Positions 40,802 to 54,608 of a stretch of DNA of 64,000 nt are shown here, piece by piece (position 1 is the stretch's first letter; every line of letters starts with the position of its first letter). The translations under genes and the position numbers were made by a program. The stretch is from contig NZ_CP011883.2 of the NCBI RefSeq assembly GCF_000340435.2, forward strand, positions 2,960,687-3,024,686. The letters are read 5' to 3'. This DNA is from Mycobacterium haemophilum DSM 44634. Lineage in GTDB: Bacteria; Actinomycetota; Actinomycetes; Mycobacteriales; Mycobacteriaceae. Below the pieces are notes generated by a model. That model saw only the letters and a list, made by a program, of their open reading frames with translations, ran no database searches and was not told where the DNA came from.

Positions 40802-42270
40802 AAATTCAGTCCGGAGAACATGACTCGGCCAGGATCATACTTCTGCCGTACCGCGCTAAGCCGGGATAGATTCGTGCCAAAGTACCGCGATGCCGGCTGG
40901 TTCGCCTCAATGTAATTCACGTAGCCGCCGACCGAATACGGATGCACCGCTTGATGTGCCGCGTTGAGCCAGCTGGTCGCTGCCGACGGGTCACCGGATG
41001 TTTCCACGTACCACTGCACCAGCGCGGACTGCCGGCGCCACGGAAAGGCGGTGGCCCCCGGCGCCACACCGGCGAGCGCACCGTCGAGGGCGTGCATAAT
41101 CGCCAACGCACGGCCCGCGCCGCGCGGAAAAGCGTCGACAGCCGAGGCGATCCCTTGGGCGACAGCCGCGTTGACGACGGGAAAGACATCGGATCCGCCG
41201 ACATATCCCAGCGGCGACGGGTTGAGGTTCCCGACGGCCAGATACTTGACCAGGTCCAAGTAATTGAAGGTGTGGTTCTCGGTCCCCGTTGGTTGCACCC
41301 CAACGGCTGAAATGATGGCGCCCGCCACACTGCTGCCCGACCCGACCGGGCAGGTTGCGAGGATACGACAATGCGTACCCAGCGGGTCGACGGTGGCGTC
41401 CGCCAGTGCCCAGCTGCTTCGGTCGGCGGTCCGCAGCCAGTTCTGCCAACCAAGCAAGACCTGGGCGAACGCCTGCGGCGGGAAATTGAGGTTCACCACG
41501 TCAACGTCCTTGGTGGGGAACGTGGCAAAGGTCAGCGAGGTCGTCACCCCGACGTTGCCGCCACCCCCGCCACGCAACGCCCAGAGCAAGTCGGGGTTGT
41601 TGCTGGCAGACGCGGTGACCAGCCGGCCGCTGGGCAGCACCACCGATGCCGACGTCAATTGGTCACAGAGCAGGCCCGCATGCCGGGAATTGGCGCCCAG
41701 CCCGCCGCCTAAGGCGTGCCCCGCGGCACCGACCGACGGGCAGGTACCCGTCGGAATGCCGCGACCGGCCCCGGCCAGCACCTGGTGCATCGCATACAAA
41801 CCGGTAGCCGGCGTCACCGTGACCTGCCCGGTGGCGGTGTCGTAATTGATGTCCCCGGGCAGCTGACGCAAATCAAGCACCATGGCGCCGTTCGCGGTAG
41901 ACGCGCCCACATAGGAGTGCCCACCACTGCGCGCGGCGACCTTGAGCTGGTGGGCCGCGGCGAACGCCATCGCCTTTTGCACGTCCGCCGTCGATGTCGG
42001 GGTGACGATCACCGCCGGCGTCGAGCCGTTGTAGTTCGTGTTGAAAACCTGCTTGGCCGTTGCGAATTGGGGACCGTCGCCGGGTCGCAACACTTTCCCG
42101 CCGAGGGCGGCAGAAAGAGCGTCCCAACCGGAGCTGTTCGGAGCGGCGAGAGCCCGGCCCAAACCGACTCGGCCCGATCCAACTGCGCCGGCTCCAAAAA
42201 CGGCGCCAGCGGCTAACGCTCCGGCGGCACCTCGCAGAAACGTCTGGCGCGAGATCTCACCCGCCAACAT
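40798..42270 (-). CDS. Tat-exported berberine-bridge-type FAD oxidoreductase
   Basis: 490 residues. The N-terminus has a twin-arginine-like region (SRQTFLRGAAGALAAGAVFG, with only one Arg before Q-T-F-L-R) and an AxA-like ALAAP cleavage site near residue 43, so export is likely but the Tat motif is imperfect. FAD-binding domain: VIVTPTSTADVQKAM, ARSGGHSYVG (His for covalent FAD) and TGTCPSVG (Cys for the second covalent bond). The C-terminal BBE motif is YVNYIEANQ...YDPGRVMFSG. Oxidises an unknown alcohol or sugar. Not between alkA and the cyclase in M. tuberculosis, so it is an accessory insertion. Confidence 0.85.
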   Translation of the reverse strand: MLAGEISRQTFLRGAAGALAAGAVFGAGAVGSGRVGLGRALAAPNSSGWDALSAALGGKVLRPGDGPQFATAKQVFNTNYNGSTPAVIVTPTSTADVQKAMAFAAAHQLKVAARSGGHSYVGASTANGAMVLDLRQLPGDINYDTATGQVTVTPATGLYAMHQVLAGAGRGIPTGTCPSVGAAGHALGGGLGANSRHAGLLCDQLTSASVVLPSGRLVTASASNNPDLLWALRGGGGGNVGVTTSLTFATFPTKDVDVVNLNFPPQAFAQVLLGWQNWLRTADRSSWALADATVDPLGTHCRILATCPVGSGSSVAGAIISAVGVQPTGTENHTFNYLDLVKYLAVGNLNPSPLGYVGGSDVFPVVNAAVAQGIASAVDAFPRGAGRALAIMHALDGALAGVAPGATAFPWRRQSALVQWYVETSGDPSAATSWLNAAHQAVHPYSVGGYVNYIEANQPASRYFGTNLSRLSAVRQKYDPGRVMFSGLNF

Positions 42271-42461
42271 CGGGCTTCCGCGATTGCATCATGCCCCGCA
42301 TTGTCAACCACCCAAACCGCAGCGCCGCACGACGCGTCGCGGGACAACCCGAAACGTGCCCCAACCGTTACTCGCCTGGCCGACCCCGGGTCCTCGCATG
42401 AGCTCACTACGATGTCGTTTTCCCGCCAGTTTTGTCGGTGTCAAGGTGTAAGGGTGGAAGC

Positions 42462-43958
42462 GTGCATGACGATTTCGAACGCTGCTATCGGGCGGTCCAA
42501 TCCAAGGACGCCCGGTTCGACGGCTGGTTCGTCACTGCGGTGTTGACGACCCGGATCTACTGCCGGCCCAGCTGCCCAGTGCGGCCCCCGTTCGCCCGTA
42601 ACGTGCAGTTCCTGCCAAGCGCGGCAGCCGCCCAGCGAGCGGGCTTCCGCGCGTGCAAGCGGTGCCGACCCGACGCTTCCCCGGGATCCCCGGAATGGAA
42701 CGTGCGTGGTGACGTGGTCGCGCGGGCAATGCGGCTAATTGCGGACGGCACAGTGGACCGTGAAGGCGTCAGCGGCCTTGCCGTCCGCGTCGGCTACACC
42801 ACCCGTCAGCTGGAGCGGCTTTTGCAGGCCGAGGTCGGCGCCGGCCCGCTCGCGCTGGCTCGCGCGCAACGAACCCAGACTGCCCGGGTGCTCATCGAGA
42901 CCACAGACCTGCCGTTCAGTGATGTCGCATTCGCGGCCGGGTTTTCTAGCATCCGCCAGTTCAACGACACCGTGCGCCTGGTGTGTGACGCCCCGCCGAC
43001 GGCGTTGCGCAAACGCGCAGCCGCCCGCTACGGGTCCTCGAAAGTCCGAGCTACCTCCGCCGGGACGGTCTCGCTTCGGCTACCGGTGCGCACGCCGTTC
43101 GCGTATGAGGGTGTTTTCGGTCATCTGGCTGCCGGTGTGGTGCCCGGTTGCGAAGAGGTGCGCGACGGTGCCTACCGACGCACGCTGCGGCTCTCCTGGG
43201 GTAACGGCCTAGTCAGCCTGACGCCGGCACCCGATCATGTGCGCTGCGTGCTGGTGCTCGATGACTTCCGAGACCTCGCGGCGGCGACCGCTCGGTGCCG
43301 GCGGCTGCTCGACCTCGACGCCGATCCTGAAGCGGTGGTCGAAGCGCTCACCGACGACCCCAATCTGGGGCCGGTGGTGGCCAAGGCACCTGGACAACGT
43401 ATCCCCCGCACCGTCGACGAGGCTGAGCTCGCCATCCGCGCGGTATTAGGCCAACAAGTGTCGACCAAGGCGGCACGAACCCACCTGAGCAGGCTAGTAG
43501 TCGCCTACGGAAATCCGGTACACGATGCCGGGGGCACATTGACCCACACCTTCCCCTCCGTCGAGCAACTCACCGAGATCGACCCCGCGCATCTGGCCGT
43601 CCCCACAGCACGGCAACGGACGATCAGCGCACTCGCCGCCGGCATTGCCGACGGAAGTGTCACCCTGGACGCCGGGTGCGACTGGACTCGCGCGCGTAGT
43701 CAATTGCTATCCCTTCCGGGCGTCGGTCCCTGGACAGCTGAGGTAGTCGCCATGCGCGGCCTTGGTGACCCCGACGCTTTTCCGGCCAGCGACCTCGGCG
43801 TACAGCTGGCTGCCCAGCAACTAGGCCTGCCCAAGGCACAGCGCGCCCTCACCGAGCACAGCACTCGCTGGCGTCCCTGGCGTTCCTACGCCACCCAACA
43901 CCTCTGGACCACCCTCGACCATCCAGTAAACCAATGGCCGCCAAAGGAGATCGCATGA
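42462..43958 (+). CDS. alkA: Ada-AlkA fusion: methylation-response regulator and 3-methyladenine DNA glycosylase
   Basis: 498 residues. Ada-type zinc domain with Cys in IYCRPSCPV and ACKRCRPD (methylphosphotriester acceptor plus zinc ligands), AraC helix-turn-helix (VSGLAVRVGYTTRQLERLLQ and VAFAAGFSSIRQFNDTV), then an AlkA glycosylase with the HhH motif LPGVGPWTAEVVAMRGLG and catalytic Asp in FPASDLG. It senses and removes alkylation damage. Start GTG 42462 (MHDDFERCY). Its TGA overlaps the ogt ATG (ATGA), so repair and control are coupled. Corresponds to Rv1317c. Confidence 0.92.
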   Translation: MHDDFERCYRAVQSKDARFDGWFVTAVLTTRIYCRPSCPVRPPFARNVQFLPSAAAAQRAGFRACKRCRPDASPGSPEWNVRGDVVARAMRLIADGTVDREGVSGLAVRVGYTTRQLERLLQAEVGAGPLALARAQRTQTARVLIETTDLPFSDVAFAAGFSSIRQFNDTVRLVCDAPPTALRKRAAARYGSSKVRATSAGTVSLRLPVRTPFAYEGVFGHLAAGVVPGCEEVRDGAYRRTLRLSWGNGLVSLTPAPDHVRCVLVLDDFRDLAAATARCRRLLDLDADPEAVVEALTDDPNLGPVVAKAPGQRIPRTVDEAELAIRAVLGQQVSTKAARTHLSRLVVAYGNPVHDAGGTLTHTFPSVEQLTEIDPAHLAVPTARQRTISALAAGIADGSVTLDAGCDWTRARSQLLSLPGVGPWTAEVVAMRGLGDPDAFPASDLGVQLAAQQLGLPKAQRALTEHSTRWRPWRSYATQHLWTTLDHPVNQWPPKEIA

Positions 43959-44452
43959 TTAACTACCGCACCATCGATAGCCCAATAGGACCGTTGACAT
44001 TGGCCGGATATGGCTCGGTGTTGACGAACTTGCGAATGGTCGATCAAACCTACGAGCCGAGCCGCGCCGACTGGACGCCCGACGATGGCGCATTTGCTGA
44101 TACCGTCAGCCAACTTGGCGCCTACTTCGCCGGTGAGCTTACCGAATTCGCTGTCGAGCTCGATTTACGGGGAACGAAATTCCAACAGCGAGTTTGGCAG
44201 GCCCTGCTGACCATTCCGTATGGAGAGACCCGGTCCTACGGAGAGATCGCCGAACAGATCGGGTCGCCCGGCGCTGCCCGTGCGGTGGGATTGGCCAACG
44301 GCCATAATCCGATCGCCGTCATTGTTCCCTGCCATCGTGTTATCGGCGCCAATGGCAGCCTTACCGGCTTTGGCGGCGGACTCGATCGCAAGCACACCCT
44401 GCTCGAATTGGAGAAACACCAGGCGTCGGCGAATTTGACACTATTCGACTAG
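43955..44452 (+). CDS. ogt: Methylated-DNA-protein cysteine methyltransferase Ogt
   Basis: 165 residues. Suicide repair of O6-alkylguanine: acceptor Cys in IVPCHRVIG, helix-turn-helix with the Arg finger in GSPGAARAVGLANGHNP, and the N-terminal ribonuclease-like domain. Start ATG 43955-43957 overlaps the alkA stop; AAGGAG lies just upstream in alkA. Followed by a strong hairpin terminator shared with the rRNA operon. Corresponds to Rv1316c. Confidence 0.93.
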   Translation: MINYRTIDSPIGPLTLAGYGSVLTNLRMVDQTYEPSRADWTPDDGAFADTVSQLGAYFAGELTEFAVELDLRGTKFQQRVWQALLTIPYGETRSYGEIAEQIGSPGAARAVGLANGHNPIAVIVPCHRVIGANGSLTGFGGGLDRKHTLLELEKHQASANLTLFD

Positions 44453-44471
44453 GGCGCGGAAATACACAAAT

Positions 44472-44506
44472 ACAAAAACACCCCCGGATAACAGGGGTGT
44501 TTTTGT
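44472..44506. terminator. Bidirectional intrinsic terminator between ogt and rrf
   Basis: A perfect 13-bp stem pairs 44472-44484 (ACAAAAACACCCC) with 44494-44506 (GGGGTGTTTTTGT) around a 9-nt loop. Both arms have five A/T in a row, so each strand ends the stem with U-rich RNA. It lies 19 bp after the ogt stop and 3 bp beyond the 5S 3' end, serving both convergent transcripts. Confidence 0.9.
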
Positions 44507-44509
44507 GTA

Positions 44510-44624
44510 TGTTCGGCGGTGTCCTACTTTTCCACCCGAATGGGCAGTATCATCGGCGCTGACAGGCTTAGCTTCCGGGTTCGGAATGGGACCGGGCGTT
44601 TCCCTATCGCTGTGGCCGCCGTAA
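44510..44624 (-). rRNA. rrf: 5S ribosomal RNA
   Basis: 115 nt. Begins TTACGGCGGCCACAGCG and ends GACACCGCCGAACA; the ends pair (GGCGGC with GCCGCC). Contains CCGGTCCCATTCCGAACCC and GGGTGGAAAAGTAGGA, the conserved loops. Last gene of the operon. Confidence 0.95.
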
Positions 44625-44711
44625 CTCTATTCATTTTTCATTCAAGTGTTCTGGTGGGGGGTGTGGCATTTAGCGCGACTATAAAGTCACGAACGAATAG
44701 TGGTTGCGATG

Positions 44712-49668
<4,957 letters not shown>

Positions 49669-49811
49669 CCCCTCGATAACGAGGTGAATTTACAATCAGA
49701 GATACCTGACAAGACACCAAAAACTGGCATCTAAATAAATGCGACTACACCCACACACGGGGAGTGCTAGGTGCAGTCAAAAAACAACAACAAACAAAAA
49801 CACCAAACACA

Positions 49812-49829
49812 CTATTGAGTTCTCAAACA
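49812..49829 (-). promoter_or_regulatory. rrn leader boxA antitermination site
   Basis: TGTTTGAGAACTCAATAG on the minus strand, about 145 nt before 16S. It matches the NusB/NusE-bound boxA of actinobacterial rRNA leaders, followed by the T/G-rich leader TGTTTGGTGTTTTTGTTTG. It should let polymerase read through the structured rRNA genes. Confidence 0.8.
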
Positions 49830-49872
49830 ACACTTCATCGCTTGTTTTCGCCCGCTTCGGGGCAACCCTGCC

Positions 49873-49902
49873 AGCTTAATACAGATCCGGCAGAGGAGTC
49901 AA
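49873..49902 (-). promoter_or_regulatory. rrn P1 promoter
   Basis: Minus strand: -35 TTGACT (49897-49902), 18-nt spacer, -10 TAAGCT (49873-49878), followed by GGCAGGGTTGCCCCGAAGCG. This is the SigA-type P1 layout of mycobacterial rrnA operons, where the -10 is usually TAGACT; here it is TAAGCT. It lies 60-90 bp behind the murA stop; read-through from murA may also feed the operon. Confidence 0.85.
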
Positions 49903-49964
49903 GCCCCGGTTTTCGATCATCTTTGTCTGATGACTTTGTCAGTTGGGGCCAGACGAGCAGTGCC

Positions 49965-51221
49965 TCACGAGCATACTCGCTCAATCTCTGCTCCCAAACT
50001 CACCAGGTTCTCCACGAACAATGGGTACCCGCGATCGATGTGGAAAACGTCGTGGACCTCGGTGTCTCCGTCAGCGACGAGTCCCGCGAGCACCAAGCCG
50101 GCGCCGGCGCGGATGTCCGAACACCACACCGGTGCGCTCGAGAGTTGTGGAAGACCCCGCACGACAGCATGGTGCCCATCTGTGCGGGCATCGGCGCCCA
50201 GCCTGATCATCTCTTCGACAAAGCGGAATCGTGCCTCAAACACGTTCTCCGTGATCATCGACGTGCCATCGGCGATCGACGCCAAAGCGATCGCCATCGG
50301 CTGCAGATCGGTCGGAAAACCGGGGAAGGGCAAGGTCGCAACATTGACGGCTTTCGGGCGCTCGTACTGGGCCACTCGGAAACTGTCGTCCGTCTGGGTG
50401 ACGGTGGCACCCGCGTCATGCAACTTGTGCAGCACCAGCTGAAGATGGGCCGGGTCAACACCGGTCACCGCTATGTCGCCGCGGGTCATGGCAGCAGCAA
50501 TGCCCCAGGTAGCGGCCACAATCCGGTCTCCGATGACGCGATGCTCGGTCGGGTAGAGCCGCGGGACGCCGGTGATCGTCATAGTCGGCGAACCCGCGCC
50601 TTCGACCTGTGCGCCCATCTGGTTCAACATCGTGCACAGGTCGACCACGTCGGGTTCGCGCGCCGCGTTATGAATTGTGGTCACACCCTCAGCCACGACG
50701 GCGGCCATCAGGATGTTCTCGGTAGCCCCCACTGAGGGAAACTCCAACTGAATCTCAGCGCCGCGCAACGCTTCTGCGGAAGCCACCACGCATCCGTGCT
50801 CGATATTGCAGCGAGCCCCCAGCTGCCGTAGGCCGGCCTGGTGCATATCCAGCGGACGCGATCCGATCGCGTCACCACCCGGGAGCGCGACCCTGGCTTG
50901 TTTGCACCGCCCGACCAGCGGCCCCAGCACGCAGACCGAGGCCCGGAACTGCCGCACGGCAGCGAAGTCAGCGTCGTACTTCGGTTCGTCGGGCGAGGTG
51001 ATTCGGGCGACGTCGCCATCGAGTTCGACGGTGGCGCCCAGGCCACGCAGTACCTCCGCCATCAGCGGCACATCGAGGATGTCGGGGCAATTGGTGATCG
51101 TGCTGGTGCCTTCGGCCAACAACGTCGCGGCCATAAGCTTGAGCACGCTGTTCTTGGCACCTCCGACGGCGACTTCGCCTGACAACCGGTTGCCGCCGGT
51201 CACCACGAATCGCTCCGCCAC
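49965..51221 (-). CDS. murA: UDP-N-acetylglucosamine 1-carboxyvinyltransferase
   Basis: 418 residues; first committed step of peptidoglycan synthesis, adding enolpyruvate to UDP-GlcNAc. The active-site loop is LPGGDAIGSRPLDMH with Asp117 in place of Cys, which explains intrinsic fosfomycin resistance of mycobacteria. GGAKNSVLKLMAATLLAEG (UDP-sugar binding) and TDLQPMAIAL are intact. Start GTG 51219-51221. Immediately upstream of the rRNA operon, as in all mycobacteria with rrnA. Corresponds to Rv1315. Confidence 0.95.
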   Translation of the reverse strand: MAERFVVTGGNRLSGEVAVGGAKNSVLKLMAATLLAEGTSTITNCPDILDVPLMAEVLRGLGATVELDGDVARITSPDEPKYDADFAAVRQFRASVCVLGPLVGRCKQARVALPGGDAIGSRPLDMHQAGLRQLGARCNIEHGCVVASAEALRGAEIQLEFPSVGATENILMAAVVAEGVTTIHNAAREPDVVDLCTMLNQMGAQVEGAGSPTMTITGVPRLYPTEHRVIGDRIVAATWGIAAAMTRGDIAVTGVDPAHLQLVLHKLHDAGATVTQTDDSFRVAQYERPKAVNVATLPFPGFPTDLQPMAIALASIADGTSMITENVFEARFRFVEEMIRLGADARTDGHHAVVRGLPQLSSAPVWCSDIRAGAGLVLAGLVADGDTEVHDVFHIDRGYPLFVENLVSLGAEIERVCS

Positions 51222-51335
51222 CCGGGTCAGTCTAGTGAAGCGGTATCGGCTTGTCAGTCAGCCAGCTTGGCGACAACGCGCTCCGCGGAGCGGCGAGGGG
51301 GCCAACCACGCAAGTCAGCCGAGTACCGTTTGGTC

Positions 51336-51911
51336 ATGGCAATACATCTGACCCGCATCTACACGCGAACCGGCGACGACGGGACGACAGGGTTGAGCGA
51401 TTTCTCACGGGTCGCGAAAACCGATCTCCGCCTCGTGGCGTACGCGGATTGCGACGAAGCCAACTCCGCGATCGGCGTCGCACTTGCCCTAGGAAATGCC
51501 GACCAAAAAATCGCCGGCGTACTACGGCATATCCAAAATGACTTGTTCGATGCCGGCGCAGATCTGTCCACCCCCTTGACAGACCCAGCGGAAAATCCCG
51601 CACATCCCCAGCTACGGATCACCCAGGCATACATTGATCGGCTCGAGGGGTGGTGTGACGCGTATAACGCACCGTTACCGGCGCTGAACTCCTTTGTGCT
51701 ACCAGGTGGTTCGCCATTGTCAGCGCTATTGCACGTCGCTCGCACGGTGACACGTCGGGCCGAGCGATCGGCGTGGGCCGCTGTCGACGCTCACCCGGGA
51801 GTGGTCAGTGTTTTGCCCGCGAGATACCTGAACCGGCTGTCGGATCTGCTTTTTATCCTGTCGCGGGCGGCGAATGCGGGTGATGACGTGCTGTGGCGAC
51901 CAGGCGGCTGA
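51336..51911 (+). CDS. PduO-type cob(I)alamin adenosyltransferase
   Basis: 191 residues. Adenosylates cob(I)alamin with ATP, supplying the coenzyme of methylmalonyl-CoA mutase. N-terminal ATP motif IYTRTGDDGTTGL, helical bundle with DEANSAIGVALA, and the C-terminal RYLNRLSDLLFILSRAAN (R-x2-N-R-x-S-D). Start ATG 51336; the longer frame upstream lacks a ribosome site. Divergent from murA (114 bp). It ties in with the epimerase gene in this window. Corresponds to Rv1314c. Confidence 0.9.
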   Translation: MAIHLTRIYTRTGDDGTTGLSDFSRVAKTDLRLVAYADCDEANSAIGVALALGNADQKIAGVLRHIQNDLFDAGADLSTPLTDPAENPAHPQLRITQAYIDRLEGWCDAYNAPLPALNSFVLPGGSPLSALLHVARTVTRRAERSAWAAVDAHPGVVSVLPARYLNRLSDLLFILSRAANAGDDVLWRPGG

Positions 51912-51945
51912 TTGGCGAAAGCTGTAGTAACACAGGATGATTGCT

Positions 51946-52252
51946 ATGAAACACAATCGGTCGATTCCTCCGGCGACCGTGATCCCGATACTCGTCTACC
52001 TGGAGCTAGCACGGTGACGCACGTCATCAAGGTCCGGGTCGATGACGTGGCCGCCCAGTTCGAGCGGGCCAGGGCGGCCGGAGCCAGGGCGTTAGAGCCT
52101 CTCCCACCGACCACGTTTACGGCGAACGAGAATGCACCGTCGAGGATCTCGCCGGCCATCGCTGGCAATTCAGCGAAACACTGCGGGATGTGCAGCCCGA
52201 AGAGTACGGATGCCAGACCGTCGCGCCTTGGCAGACCCGTTCGGATACTTAA
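51946..52252 (+). pseudogene. VOC-family (glyoxalase-like) protein remnant
   Basis: Pieces of one VOC protein lie in three frames. Piece 1 is MKHNRSIPPATVIPILVYLE, ending at a TGA; piece 2 is VTHVIKVRVDDVAAQFERA plus RAAGARALEPL; piece 3 is GERECTVEDLAGHRWQFSET, then LRDVQPEEYG, ending at TAA 52250-52252. About 45 residues between pieces 1 and 2 are missing. In M. tuberculosis an IS1557-type transposase lies here instead. Non-functional. Confidence 0.75.
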
Positions 52253-52271
52253 CTTTTCCAGATTGGCTTCT

Positions 52272-52715
52272 TCAAACGCTGCGACGCCGTGCGCGCGGTG
52301 ACGGACGGGACTCCAGCCACGACAGGAACGCAGTCATTGCGCCCTGATCGAGGGCGATCTCATATCCCGACCTCCGATCCTGCGTCGTATCGCGCAGTTC
52401 CAATACGACGATCTTGTCAGTCATGATGTCGAACTCGTCGCCGCGCGGACCGCGCCGACCCACGATCTCAACACCCCGTCGGCTCAGCCGGCGATCCGGC
52501 CACAACCGCAGACTGGACAGCCGGTAGAAGGCGGCCTCCCCACCCCGATAGCGAATCACGCCATGGCGCCAGCCATGACCTCCGATCGCCGGGATGTCTC
52601 GCATGATCCCAGCCGTTCCGCCCTGACGCAGTTTCCATAACCGATAGCTCAGGGCAAGGACCGCTGCGCCCAACGTGACAACGAGCACGACCATGCCGAC
52701 CATGGGCGCGCTCAT
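52272..52715 (-). CDS. DUF2550 membrane-anchored protein (Rv1312-like)
   Basis: 147 residues. One N-terminal membrane helix (MVGMVVLVVTLGAAVLALSY) then a soluble basic domain: GGEAAFYRLSSLRLWPDRRLSRRG and DKIVVLELRD. It follows atpC by 6 bp and is the last gene of the ATP synthase operon, as in M. tuberculosis. Function unknown; the fixed place suggests a link to the enzyme or to membrane energetics. Confidence 0.85.
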   Translation of the reverse strand: MSAPMVGMVVLVVTLGAAVLALSYRLWKLRQGGTAGIMRDIPAIGGHGWRHGVIRYRGGEAAFYRLSSLRLWPDRRLSRRGVEIVGRRGPRGDEFDIMTDKIVVLELRDTTQDRRSGYEIALDQGAMTAFLSWLESRPSPRARRRSV

Positions 52716-52721
52716 CGGCGG

Positions 52722-53087
52722 CTAGTCGATCGCGCCGACGGCGCGCAATCGGGCGCGACCCCTGGCGGCGATACGTGGGTCGTCGGACTCGGCATCCTGC
52801 TTGGCGGCGTGCTCGTCGATCTCCGACTCGAATTCGGCGGATTCGGCGAGGATGCTGATCCCTTCCTCGGTCACCGACAAAAAGCCGCCATCCACCGCGA
52901 CCCGTAGATCTTTTTCGCCTTCCCGTTCGACGCGCACCATGGCGTCGTCGACCAATTGGGCTACCACGGGGATATGGCGAGGCAGGATACCGATCTCGCC
53001 GACGGTGGTGCGGGTGAACAAAAAGGTGCCCTTGCCCGACCAGATCTTTCGGTCGACGGCAACGATCTCAATGTTCAATTCAGCCAT
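52722..53087 (-). CDS. atpC: ATP synthase epsilon subunit
   Basis: 121 residues. N-terminal beta barrel (MAELNIEIVAVDRKIWSGKG, GEIGILPRHIPVVAQL) and a short two-helix C-terminal domain. It couples central-stalk rotation to catalysis. The mycobacterial form has a short C-terminus with little of the inhibitory movement seen in other bacteria. Corresponds to Rv1311. Confidence 0.93.
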   Translation of the reverse strand: MAELNIEIVAVDRKIWSGKGTFLFTRTTVGEIGILPRHIPVVAQLVDDAMVRVEREGEKDLRVAVDGGFLSVTEEGISILAESAEFESEIDEHAAKQDAESDDPRIAARGRARLRAVGAID

Positions 53088-53129
53088 GCCACAACGCCTT
53101 TCGATACCTTTCGATCCAGCCAGACCGGA

Positions 53130-54581
53130 TCACAACTTGGCGCCGAGGCTCTCGGCCTTCTTGGCCAAGTCGTCGAGACCACCAATCAAGAAGAAGGCCT
53201 GCTCGGGCACATGGTCGAACTCCCCCTTGCACAAGCGGTCGAACGCGTCGATGGTCTCTTTGACCGGGACCGTCGAACCCGGCTGCCCGGTGAACTGTTC
53301 AGCCGCCATCATGTTCTGCGAGAGGAACCGCTCGATGCGCCGGGCCCGATTGACCAGCTGCTTGTCCTCTTCAGAGAGCTCGTCGATACCGAGGATCGCA
53401 ATGATGTCCTGAAGGTCCTTGTACCGCTGCAGGATCCGGATGACTTCCTGCGCCACCCGGTAGTGCTCCTCGCCTACGACACCGGGGTCGAGAATGGTAG
53501 AGCTCGATGCCAGCGGGTCTACCGCGGGGAAGATGCCCTTGGAGAACACCGCACGGGACAGCTCGGTGGTGGCGTCCAGGTGAGCGAACGTCGTCGCCGG
53601 CGCCGGGTCGGTGTAGTCGTCGGCCGGTACGTAGACGGCCTGCATCGACGTGATCGACCGGCCCCGCGTCGACGTGATGCGCTCCTGCAACTCACCCATC
53701 TCGTCGGCCAGTGTGGGCTGGTACCCCACCGCCGATGGCATACGACCGAGTAGCGTCGACACCTCGGACCCGGCCTGGGTGAACCGGAAGATGTTGTCGA
53801 TGAACAGCAGCACGTCCTGGCCCGCCTCGTCACGGAACCATTCGGCCATCGTCAACGCGGACAGCGCCACCCGCATACGGGTGCCAGGCGGCTCATCCAT
53901 CTGACCGAATACCAGCGCAGTGTCCTTGAGCACGTTGGCTTCTTGAAGCTCGACCCACAGGTCGTTGCCCTCGCGGGTGCGCTCTCCCACGCCGGCGAAC
54001 ACCGACGTACCGCCGAAGTTACGGGCGATGCGGTTGATCATCTCCTGAATTAGCACCGTCTTGCCCACCCCGGCACCGCCGAACAGGGCGATCTTGCCGC
54101 CACGCACATACGGAGTCAGCAGATCCACGACTTTCAGGCCGGTCTCGAGCATCTCGGTGCGAGGCTCGAGCTCCTCGAAGGACGGCGGCTTACGGTGAAT
54201 CGACCAGTGCTCGAACTCTTCTCCGTACCCAGGCTCATCCAAGCAGTGCCCCAGCGCGTTGAAAACATGCCCCTTGACGCCCTCGCCAACCGGCACCGCG
54301 ATCGAGTTACCGGTGTCGGTGACCTCAACTCCACGCACCAGCCCGTCGGTGGGCTGCAACGAGATGGTACGCACCAAGTTGTCACCGAGATGCTGCGCAA
54401 CCTCGAGCGTGAGGGTCTTGGCGAGCGAGGAGAAAGTGATCTTCGCGTTGAGCGCGTTGAACAGCTCCGGGACAGAACCTCGCGGGAACTCGACGTCGAC
54501 CACGGGCCCGGTGACCCGTACCACGCGGCCGCTGGTCTCCGTGTTTCCGGTCGTTTTCGTCGTCTTAGTAGTAGCAGGCAT
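53130..54581 (-). CDS. atpD: ATP synthase beta subunit
   Basis: 483 residues; catalytic F1 subunit. Walker A GGAGVGKT, ALVFGQMDEPPGTR, VLLFIDNIFRFTQAG (Walker B) and the catalytic-loop Glu in GVGERTREGNDL. Start ATG 54579-54581 (MPATTKTTKTTGNTETSGRV). The frame is open for a further 85 codons upstream through the 57-bp repeats, reaching a GTG that overlaps the atpG stop; a longer form is possible but unproven. Corresponds to Rv1310. Confidence 0.93.
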   Translation of the reverse strand: MPATTKTTKTTGNTETSGRVVRVTGPVVDVEFPRGSVPELFNALNAKITFSSLAKTLTLEVAQHLGDNLVRTISLQPTDGLVRGVEVTDTGNSIAVPVGEGVKGHVFNALGHCLDEPGYGEEFEHWSIHRKPPSFEELEPRTEMLETGLKVVDLLTPYVRGGKIALFGGAGVGKTVLIQEMINRIARNFGGTSVFAGVGERTREGNDLWVELQEANVLKDTALVFGQMDEPPGTRMRVALSALTMAEWFRDEAGQDVLLFIDNIFRFTQAGSEVSTLLGRMPSAVGYQPTLADEMGELQERITSTRGRSITSMQAVYVPADDYTDPAPATTFAHLDATTELSRAVFSKGIFPAVDPLASSSTILDPGVVGEEHYRVAQEVIRILQRYKDLQDIIAILGIDELSEEDKQLVNRARRIERFLSQNMMAAEQFTGQPGSTVPVKETIDAFDRLCKGEFDHVPEQAFFLIGGLDDLAKKAESLGAKL

Positions 54582-54608
54582 ATTCTCTTCGCTTCCTCGT
54601 GGGCTACC

